Part shown: positions 1 through 6,228 of the stretch, piece after piece
How the letters are laid out: each line of letters opens with the position of its first letter
Position numbering within the stretch: the first letter of the stretch is position 1
Translations under genes and position numbers: made by a program
Assembly (NCBI GenBank): GCA_934447715.1
Contig: CAKSER010000047.1
Location: 1 to 10,271 of the forward strand
Source: an uncultured Eubacteriales bacterium
Lineage (GTDB): Bacteria; Bacillota; Clostridia; Oscillospirales; CAG-272
DNA: 10,271 bases
Direction: 5' to 3'
Notes under the pieces: model-generated
What the model was told of the DNA's origin: nothing
Seen by the model: only the letters and a program-made list of their open reading frames with translations
Database searches by the model: none

Positions 1-433
1 ACGGCGAGATGGCGGTCAAACCGAAGAATCCAAAGTACATCCCTATACCGTAGGAACAAATGAATTATCCCGGCGACGAAATAACTCCCTCCGCTATTGA
101 GTTCTCATATCCCATTATTTTCGGAGATGAACAGCTTTATATTTGGTCTTACAATCTTTAAACGATGCTTGCAGAGAAGATTGAAATGGTTATTGCAAGA
201 TCAACGCTTAACACGAGAATGCGTGATTTTACGATATACATATTTTATGGTTGGAAAAATCCGATATGATCAATATTGAAACGCTCCGTAGTGCAATTAT
301 CAATGTTGCTCGCAAGGGAGGAACGCTCGATCTTTTTGATAATATTTAGGAGATATTAAGTGATATTGCGGAAAGTGATTATCTCCGTAACAAATTGAAA
401 AACGAAATTGGAAACTTGAGTGTCATGGTGTAA
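1..433 (+). pseudogene. abiEii: AbiEii-type nucleotidyltransferase toxin, decayed C-terminal part
   Basis: Broken remnant of an AbiEii/AbiGii (DUF1814) nucleotidyltransferase, the toxin half of AbiE-type abortive-infection systems. In the frame from position 72 the translation reads GDEITPSAIEFSYP, then (135-158) LYIWSYNL, a TAA at 159-161, then TMLAEKIEMVIARST and LNTRMRDF. The family's third conserved motif (Lys in AEKIE, Arg/Asp in TRMRD) is thus still legible. One T appears to be lost near 230; shifting to the frame starting at 233 restores DIHILWLEKSDMINIETLRS and continues to about 400, interrupted by TAG at 347-349 and ending at TAA 431-433. A further in-frame TAG lies at 51-53. The upstream part, including the GGS and DxD catalytic motifs, is outside the window, as would be an AbiEi antitoxin gene. 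Three stops plus a frameshift make it non-functional. Identification rests on recalled motif similarity, not a search. Confidence 0.8.
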
Positions 434-637
434 AAGATGAAAAAGTGATGTTGGACTATTACGAAAAAATGAAAAATATGTGCGTAGCCTGCGATGATGG
501 TATACTACAAATTTACATAGTGCCGCTTGAAAGTCAACTCATTCACAACTCAAAGTCTGAGGTGCAGCAGGTAAAGAAAACGGTTTCGGATCCCGTTGGC
601 ACATCAAGAAACGACGGTCGGGTCAATTAGAAACCTC

Positions 638-1828
638 TCAATGTCCGGCGTGCTTTGTGCGGTATTCGCCGGGCGTGATCCCCGCGTATTTACGGAATGT
701 TCTTGAAAAATGACTTTGCGAGGAAAAGCCGAGATAGGCGGAGATTGCCGAAAGGGGTTTATCCGTATAACGGAGAAGGCGTTTTGCCTCCTCCGTTTTT
801 TCTTTCAGAATGTAGTCCGAAAGGGTTATCCCCGTTTCCTTATGAAAACGCGCTGACAGATGCGTGCGGCTGATATAAAGCGAAGCGGCGATCTGCTCTG
901 TTGTGATCGGCTCGGAGAGGTGGTGCTGAATGTAGTTTGAAACCGCCGCAATCAGCTGCGACGGATCGCTTCCGAAGTGCAGGCGCTCAACGCGCGCGGT
1001 ATAATCCGAAATCATATGAAATTGCAGATTTGTGATTTCCTCCGCCGTGTTCGTAAGCTCGCAGCGCTGGATGTATCGGTCGGAGAGCATAAGGGCATCA
1101 TCTATATCCATTCCTCCTCTTATAGCAGCACGGGACGCAAGCGTGACAGACACGATAAACAGATTTTTCATATGCCTGAGCTGATCAGACGCAAGAATGC
1201 CGCCGCGAACGGCCGGCGCGGTTTTTGTCCATTCCGCAAGTGCGGCTGTGTCGCCCTTGCGCACTATGTTCATCACTGTTTGTTCAAGCGAAAGCGTGTT
1301 ATGCAGGGCTGTCGGCTGCTCGGAGGTGTCAAGCGGATTTTCGTATGACATCTGCAATGAAAATCCCGATTGCATTTCGTCATAAATGGTCAAGTCGGCA
1401 AGGGTGACTTTTTCGCCGTTGAGAATATAATTGATGGCGCAAAGTGTCTGCATCACGCTTTCGAGCGGCATGGGAACGATGCTTTTCATTCCCGCGATAA
1501 AGTCATCTGTATCGTCGGGCGGGACATCGGCGAGAAATGCAAGAGATCGCAATTCCGCATCGCTGATATTGACTTGCCGTGTCGGCCCCATCACAATTCT
1601 TGTTTTTCCGCATTTTACAACGCCGTAATACTGAAACTGCGCAGTCATATAGTAACCGATATTCTTTTTTATGGCAAAGACCTCTTTTTTGCAGACATCC
1701 AACGGATCGCGCGGAAGCCTGCCGACAAAGGAATAAAAAACAATTGCGTCTTCCTCAAAAATCCGGATGGGAATTCCGGAAAGCCCCGCTATCACCGAAC
1801 AAAGATATTCAAGATCCATATTTTGCAA
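638..1828 (-). CDS. AraC-family transcriptional regulator, divergent from the glycosidase operon
   Basis: Predicted DNA-binding regulator of the divergent operon. The last ~100 residues form the double helix-turn-helix of AraC/XylS proteins: the first helix pair is around TTEQIAASLYISRTHLSARF, the second around SAISAYLGFSSQSHFSRTF, followed by the family signature KYAGITPGEYR. The first ~290 residues are not a cupin; they resemble the sensor region of Firmicutes AraC proteins of the YSIRK-associated type, with an N-terminal alpha/beta part (containing IVMGPTRQ) and a helical segment with ASDQLRHMKNLFIV. No signal peptide or membrane segment is seen, so it should act in the cytoplasm. The open frame extends to a GTG at 1835-1837, but that codon is part of the ribosome-binding site; I chose TTG at 1826-1828, six bases from GAGGTG. 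ATG at 1817-1819 would be 15 bases away. The ligand is unknown; context suggests a rhamnosyl glycoside or its product. Confidence 0.93.
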   Translation of the reverse strand: MQNMDLEYLCSVIAGLSGIPIRIFEEDAIVFYSFVGRLPRDPLDVCKKEVFAIKKNIGYYMTAQFQYYGVVKCGKTRIVMGPTRQVNISDAELRSLAFLADVPPDDTDDFIAGMKSIVPMPLESVMQTLCAINYILNGEKVTLADLTIYDEMQSGFSLQMSYENPLDTSEQPTALHNTLSLEQTVMNIVRKGDTAALAEWTKTAPAVRGGILASDQLRHMKNLFIVSVTLASRAAIRGGMDIDDALMLSDRYIQRCELTNTAEEITNLQFHMISDYTARVERLHFGSDPSQLIAAVSNYIQHHLSEPITTEQIAASLYISRTHLSARFHKETGITLSDYILKEKTEEAKRLLRYTDKPLSAISAYLGFSSQSHFSRTFRKYAGITPGEYRTKHAGH

Positions 1829-1834
1829 AGAAAT

Positions 1835-1840
1835 CACCTC
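1835..1840 (-). promoter_or_regulatory. Ribosome-binding site that sets a TTG start for the AraC gene
   Basis: The minus strand reads GAGGTG here, six bases upstream of a TTG codon at 1828-1826. The upstream in-frame GTG (1837-1835) lies inside this site and so is an unlikely start. Confidence 0.7.
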
Positions 1841-1843
1841 AAT

Positions 1844-1876
1844 TCAATACAATTATACCACAATCAATACAATTAT
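1844..1876. repeat. 13-bp direct repeat with 20-bp period, candidate AraC operator
   Basis: The sequence TCAATACAATTAT occurs at 1844-1856 and again, identically, at 1864-1876, starting exactly 20 bp apart. That is close to two helical turns, so both copies face the same side of the DNA. AraC-type dimers typically bind two direct-repeat half-sites spaced by about two turns, and this pair lies in the only intergenic region shared by the regulator and the operon. The left copy overlaps the -10 of the regulator's promoter, and the right copy ends two bases before the candidate -35 of the operon promoter. That geometry fits autorepression plus activation of the operon. The repeat is directly visible; its operator role is inference. 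Confidence 0.6.
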
Positions 1877-1880
1877 GCAA
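1852..1880 (-). promoter_or_regulatory. Predicted promoter of the AraC gene (extended -10)
   Basis: Read leftwards, TGGTATAAT gives a perfect TATAAT -10 (1857-1852) preceded by the TGN extension. A partial -35, TTGCAT (1880-1875), lies 17 bp away. Transcription would start around 1845, only a few bases before the ribosome-binding site at 1840-1835, so the leader would be very short. The -10 lies within the left copy of the direct repeat. Confidence 0.6.
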
Positions 1881-1907
1881 TACTGCAGCGTGATTTTCCG
1901 ATAAAAT
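1879..1907 (+). promoter_or_regulatory. Weak candidate promoter of the glycosidase operon
   Basis: TAAAAT at 1902-1907 matches five of six -10 positions. Seventeen bp upstream the -35 position (1879-1884, AATACT) matches consensus poorly. A weak -35 immediately downstream of a putative AraC site is typical of activator-dependent promoters. The predicted start, around 1914, would give a leader of about 30 bases ending in AGGGAGG (1927-1933), nine bases before the GH3 ATG. Low certainty: AT-rich DNA offers other -10-like hexamers nearby. Confidence 0.35.
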
Positions 1908-1942
1908 AATAACATAAGAACATAACAGGGAGGCGTCTGTCT

Positions 1943-4366
1943 ATGAAAAATAAGGCTTCCGAACTTACAAAAAAAGAAAAGTCCGCTCTTTTGCAGGGAA
2001 CGGACTTTATGTACACACACGGCGTTCCGCGGTTGGGCATTCCGCAACTTGCTATGGCGGACGGGCCTCACGGACTGCGCAAGCAGATCGGCGGCGGGGA
2101 TAACGGAGTCTCCGAAAGCGAGTCTGCAACCGCATTCCCGACGGCGGCATGCGTGGCATCTTCGTGGAATCCCGAAAATGCCGAAAAGATCGGTCGGGCA
2201 ATCGGGGAGGAATGTCGGTATTACGGGGTGCATATGCTTCTCGGACCGGGTGTCAACATCAAGCGCAACCCGCTTTGCGGCAGAAATTTTGAATATTACA
2301 GCGAAGACCCGCTCCTTGCGGGAAAGTTCGGTGCGGCATTCGTGCGCGGGGTGCAATCCATGGGCGTGAGTGCGTGTCTGAAACACTTTGCGCTCAACAA
2401 CCAGGAAAACTTCCGTTTTGTCGGTAACTCCGTTGCAGACGAAAGAGCCATACGGGGGATTTATCTGAAACCGTTTGAAACAGCCGTGAAGGAAGGCAAG
2501 CCCGGCGCGGTCATGTCGTCATACAACCGCATCAACGGCACATTTGCTTCCGAAAACAACTGGCTTCTTACCGATGTTCTCCGTACGGAGTGGGGCTTTG
2601 ACGGTATCGTCATGAGCGACTGGGGCGGCACGCACGACCGCATTGCCGGAATCCGCGCCGGAGAGGACCTCGAAATGCCTGGCGATACGGCTGTCAGCAT
2701 GAAGAAGGTCTATGATGCGCTTTCGGACGGCAGCCTTTCCGAGGATGAAGCCAATGCCTGCGTTTCGCGCATCCTTGCGGCGACGGAAAGGTTCGCAACC
2801 GTGTCAAAAACTAAAAATTTTGACCGCGACGGTCACGCGGAGCTTGCCGCAGAGGTCGCGGCGGACAGTGCGGTGCTGATGAAAAACGACGGCACGCTCC
2901 CGCTGGACAGCACAAAGCCGCTTTGCGTCATCGGTGAGCTGTTTGAAAAAATGCGCTATCAGGGTTCGGGCAGTTCGATGATCTCGCCGACAAAGGTTGT
3001 GACGCACAAGGACGCTTTCGATGCGCGCGGGATAAAATACGGGTATGCGCGCGGTTACAGCGCGGGTGTCGACCCTGCGGAAGGAAACCCGATTACGGAA
3101 GCGGTTGCGCTTGCGGAAAAATATGATACCGTTCTTCTCTATCTCGGACTTACAGACCTTGCGGAGAGCGAGGGAGGGGACAGAGCGCATATGCGCCTTC
3201 CGAGCGACCAGTCTGAACTGGTCAATGCTTTGATGAAAACGGGCAAAAAGATTGTTATCGTGCTTTCGGGCGGATCGCCTGTGGAGCTTCCGTTTGCGGA
3301 CGGCGTCAACGCCATTCTGAACCTTTATCTGCCGGGGCAATGCGGCGGCGAAGCCGGAGCGAGACTGCTTTTCGGCGAAGTCAACCCGTCGGGCAAGCTG
3401 GCGGAGACCTGGTACAAAAGCTATGCCGATGTTCCCTACGGCGATGAATACAGCAAAAAAGCAAACGAGTTTTACAAGGAGAGCGTTTTCGTCGGCTACC
3501 GCTATGCGAAAACAGCGAAGGTCAAGCCCGCGTTTCCGTTCGGTTTCGGACTGTCCTACACGGATTTTGAATACAAAAATCTTGCCGTTACAAAGGAAAA
3601 CGGAGTCGTCACAGCGACTCTGACCGTCTGCAATACAGGCAACCGTGACGGCGCGGAGGTCGTCCAGCTTTATGTGAAAAACAATGAAGATTCTGCCGTT
3701 TTCAAGCCCGAAAGCGAGCTTCGCGCATTTGCAAAGGTATATCTTAAAGCGGGAGAAGAAAAAGCCGTCACGCTCTCATTTGCTTTGTCGGAGCTTTCTT
3801 TTTGGAACGTCAAAGAGAACGCATGGACGCTTGAAAACGGAGAATACACCGCAGAAGCCGGCGCGTCAAGCGAGGATATCCGTCTGACCGCCCCGCTGAC
3901 GGTGGCGGAGGGGGTGACGGCGATGTCTCCTTATCCGGACAGCGTCAACGAAAAAATGAAAGGTGCAAAGCCCATCGACAATGCGGCGTTTGCCGATTTG
4001 CTCGGCGCACCACTTCCGGAAGATGAACCCATGCTTCCCCTGACCATGGAAAGCCGCTTCTGCGATTTTCAGAAAACTTTTATGGGCAGGATTCTGTACA
4101 ATGCCGTTTGCGGTGTAGCAAAGAAACAGCTGAAAAAGGCGAAAAATCTGCCCGCAGGACCGGAACGAGACAACCGAATCAAAGGAGCCATTTTCCTGCA
4201 ACGGATTTTTGATACAAACTGTGTGCGCACGCTTTCCCTTTCGGCAGGAAAGTCCATGCCGTGGAACATTGCAGAAGGCTTCGTTCTGCTCGGAAACGGG
4301 CAGATCATCCGCGGCATTGCCGCAATGTGCAGATCATATAAAATCAAAGGAGCTGACAAAAAATGA
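1943..4366 (+). CDS. Glycoside hydrolase family 3 protein (beta-glucosidase-like), cytoplasmic
   Basis: Predicted retaining exo-beta-glycosidase of 807 residues, most likely a beta-glucosidase. The N-terminal TIM-barrel domain (about 10-285) begins with LGIPQLAMADGPHGLR and carries GRNFEYYSEDP (113-123), the substrate-binding KHF (147-149) and the nucleophile motif VMSDWGG with catalytic Asp226. The second domain (about 300-540) holds the likely acid/base Glu in AESEGGDR (Glu408 or Glu410) and ends in FPFGFGLSY. A fibronectin-III-like domain follows (about 560-650). The last ~115 residues are an extra segment of uncertain role. There is no signal peptide, so it should act in the cytoplasm on imported substrate. 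AGGGAGG sits nine bases before the ATG. It is the first gene of the operon; its stop overlaps the transporter start (ATGA). Exact specificity (glucose, xylose, other) is not readable; glucose from a rhamnosyl-glucoside is favoured by the GH78 partner. Confidence 0.93.
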   Translation: MKNKASELTKKEKSALLQGTDFMYTHGVPRLGIPQLAMADGPHGLRKQIGGGDNGVSESESATAFPTAACVASSWNPENAEKIGRAIGEECRYYGVHMLLGPGVNIKRNPLCGRNFEYYSEDPLLAGKFGAAFVRGVQSMGVSACLKHFALNNQENFRFVGNSVADERAIRGIYLKPFETAVKEGKPGAVMSSYNRINGTFASENNWLLTDVLRTEWGFDGIVMSDWGGTHDRIAGIRAGEDLEMPGDTAVSMKKVYDALSDGSLSEDEANACVSRILAATERFATVSKTKNFDRDGHAELAAEVAADSAVLMKNDGTLPLDSTKPLCVIGELFEKMRYQGSGSSMISPTKVVTHKDAFDARGIKYGYARGYSAGVDPAEGNPITEAVALAEKYDTVLLYLGLTDLAESEGGDRAHMRLPSDQSELVNALMKTGKKIVIVLSGGSPVELPFADGVNAILNLYLPGQCGGEAGARLLFGEVNPSGKLAETWYKSYADVPYGDEYSKKANEFYKESVFVGYRYAKTAKVKPAFPFGFGLSYTDFEYKNLAVTKENGVVTATLTVCNTGNRDGAEVVQLYVKNNEDSAVFKPESELRAFAKVYLKAGEEKAVTLSFALSELSFWNVKENAWTLENGEYTAEAGASSEDIRLTAPLTVAEGVTAMSPYPDSVNEKMKGAKPIDNAAFADLLGAPLPEDEPMLPLTMESRFCDFQKTFMGRILYNAVCGVAKKQLKKAKNLPAGPERDNRIKGAIFLQRIFDTNCVRTLSLSAGKSMPWNIAEGFVLLGNGQIIRGIAAMCRSYKIKGADKK

Positions 4367-6225
4367 AAAACGAAATGTTATCTTCAAAACTGTTTGACAG
4401 CCGGATTCATTCGCAGAATGTCACGGGAAAAGAAAAATGGCTCGGCTATCTGCTCGGTCCCTGCGGCGCACTTCTGCTCAATGCCGTGCTTGCAACCTAT
4501 CTGAATGTCTACTATACCGATGTTCTGAAGCTGACTACCGTCTGGGGCGGTGCTTTTCTCGTAGTGTTCCCCCTGATGTCGAAGATCATTGACGCGATTA
4601 CAAACGTCATAATGGGCTATATCATCGACCGCACCAAGACCAAGCAAGGCAAGGCGCGCCCTTGGCTGCTTCTCTCCGCTCCGCTCGTCGCGCTGACGGG
4701 GATTCTGCTTTTCACCGTTCCGAACGCCGGCGAGACGGTACAGGTCATCTGGGTCATGCTGTCATACAACCTGTTTTATTCGTTTGCATATACCATATAT
4801 AACATGTCCCACAACCTTATGTGCCCGCTTTCGACACGAAACACAATCCAGCGCGGCGGGCTTTCTGTATTCAATCAGATCTCAACCATTATGATGAGCG
4901 GCATCATCGTGGCGCTGGTCTTCCCGATGGCGGTTATGCCCATGCTCGGCGTTGATCAAACCAAATGGATTCTCGTGATGAGCGTTCTGTCCATCCTTTC
5001 CCTGCCGCTGACGCTCCTTGAATATTACTTTACCAAAGAGCGCGTGACGGAGGAGCAGTCCGGCTCGGAAGAAAAAAAGCTGCCTTTTCTGACGCAGCTG
5101 AAAATAGTGCTGACCGACAAATACATGATTCTCATGTTTGTCTATTTCTTCATCTATACCCTCGGGTCATCGCTGAAAAATATCGGGCTTGTTTATTATT
5201 GCAACTATGTCCTCGGCACTTATAACGACGGCGTGACGCAGATGATGATTTCGGTTATCGGCGGCATTCCGATGGGCATCGGTATTTTTGCCGTGTGGCC
5301 GTTGGCAAAGAAATTCGGTAAGCGCAACGTAACCCTTGCGGGATTCATTCTCTATGCGCTCGGCAGTGCAATCTGTTGGGCTGTACCGACAAATATGACG
5401 ATTGTTCTTATAGGACAGTTTATCAAGAACATCGGCGGGCTTCCCTGTGCCTATGTTTTTATGGCACTCTTTGCCGACGGACTTGACCACCTCGAATGGA
5501 AAAGCGGCATACGCTCGGACGGCGTGGCAATGTCAATATATAATATTCTCGCCGTTGCGACGATCGGCGTATCGACAAGCCTTTTCAATGCGCTGATTTC
5601 CAAAGCCGGATACATTGCGCCGAAGCTTGTGGACGGTGTGACGGTTGCCGCAGAACAATCGCAGGCAGTAAAAAATATGATCACCTTCTCGTTTGTCGGA
5701 CTGGAAACGATTACCGGCATTATTCTTGCCGTTCTTCTGATTTTCCTGACGGTTGAAAAAACGCTTTCGCGCAAGCAGGCAAAGATAAGAGAGTATCAGA
5801 GATCGGAAGCCGAGGCACGCGGAGAGGAATGGATTTCTCCCGAGGCTCGTGCGGCAGAGGAGGAAGCAAAATATCTGCGTGAAAATGAGACTGCATTTGA
5901 AGCGGCACTGAAGGAAAAATGCGCAGCAAAAGGGCTGGATTTTGAAAAAGAACTGGCAGACTATCGGGAAGCGGCAGCGGAAAAAGCGGCAAAGACGGCA
6001 GAAAAGAAGCGTCTTGCAGAGGAAAAAGAAAAAGCAAAAGCCGAGAAAGCAAAAGCACGCAAAGAAGCAAGACTTGCCGCGCTTTCCCCTGATGAACGAC
6101 TGAAAAAAGAGCAAAAAGAAGCTAAACGCGCCGAAGCGGAGGAAGCCGCATGGCAGCGTGAGCTTGCTGCGGGTGAGGCGTACCGCGCAAAGATCAAAGC
6201 GGAACTGGAAGCAAAGGGAGTGTGA
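4363..6225 (+). CDS. GPH-family (MelB-like) sugar:cation symporter with long charged C-terminal tail
   Basis: Predicted inner-membrane importer of the glycoside:pentoside:hexuronide (GPH) branch of the major facilitator superfamily, 620 residues. Residues ~25-465 contain about twelve hydrophobic segments. The cytoplasmic-loop signature DRTKTKQGKARPW (89-101) and the preceding IIDAITNVIMGY match the cation-site region of MelB relatives; Asp77 corresponds to MelB Asp55, while the MelB Asp59 position is Asn81. The family is usually 450-500 residues long. Here about 150 further residues (from ~468) form a highly charged tail rich in Ala, Glu and Lys, predicted helical or coiled-coil and cytoplasmic. 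The gene overlaps the GH3 gene by four bases, with AAAGGAG (4346-4352) ten bases before the ATG, so translation is probably coupled. The substrate is inferred from the neighbours to be a rhamnose- and glucose-containing glycoside. Confidence 0.93.
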   Translation: MKNEMLSSKLFDSRIHSQNVTGKEKWLGYLLGPCGALLLNAVLATYLNVYYTDVLKLTTVWGGAFLVVFPLMSKIIDAITNVIMGYIIDRTKTKQGKARPWLLLSAPLVALTGILLFTVPNAGETVQVIWVMLSYNLFYSFAYTIYNMSHNLMCPLSTRNTIQRGGLSVFNQISTIMMSGIIVALVFPMAVMPMLGVDQTKWILVMSVLSILSLPLTLLEYYFTKERVTEEQSGSEEKKLPFLTQLKIVLTDKYMILMFVYFFIYTLGSSLKNIGLVYYCNYVLGTYNDGVTQMMISVIGGIPMGIGIFAVWPLAKKFGKRNVTLAGFILYALGSAICWAVPTNMTIVLIGQFIKNIGGLPCAYVFMALFADGLDHLEWKSGIRSDGVAMSIYNILAVATIGVSTSLFNALISKAGYIAPKLVDGVTVAAEQSQAVKNMITFSFVGLETITGIILAVLLIFLTVEKTLSRKQAKIREYQRSEAEARGEEWISPEARAAEEEAKYLRENETAFEAALKEKCAAKGLDFEKELADYREAAAEKAAKTAEKKRLAEEKEKAKAEKAKARKEARLAALSPDERLKKEQKEAKRAEAEEAAWQRELAAGEAYRAKIKAELEAKGV

Positions 6226-6228
6226 GCG

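Noticed and set aside
97..279. Rightward 60-codon open frame near the left edge
   Set aside because: Out of frame with the legible AbiEii remnant over the same bases, which explains the sequence better.
1370..1909. Rightward open frame of 179 codons across the AraC gene's start
   Set aside because: It is antisense to the clear AraC reading frame, has no family resemblance and no ribosome-binding site.
1853..2386. Leftward open frame of 177 codons overlapping the start of the GH3 gene
   Set aside because: Shadow of the GH3 N-terminal domain; it would also run through the divergent promoter region.
2804..3340. Leftward open frame of 178 codons inside the GH3 gene
   Set aside because: Antisense to conserved GH3 sequence including the acid/base motif; Arg/His-rich shadow translation.
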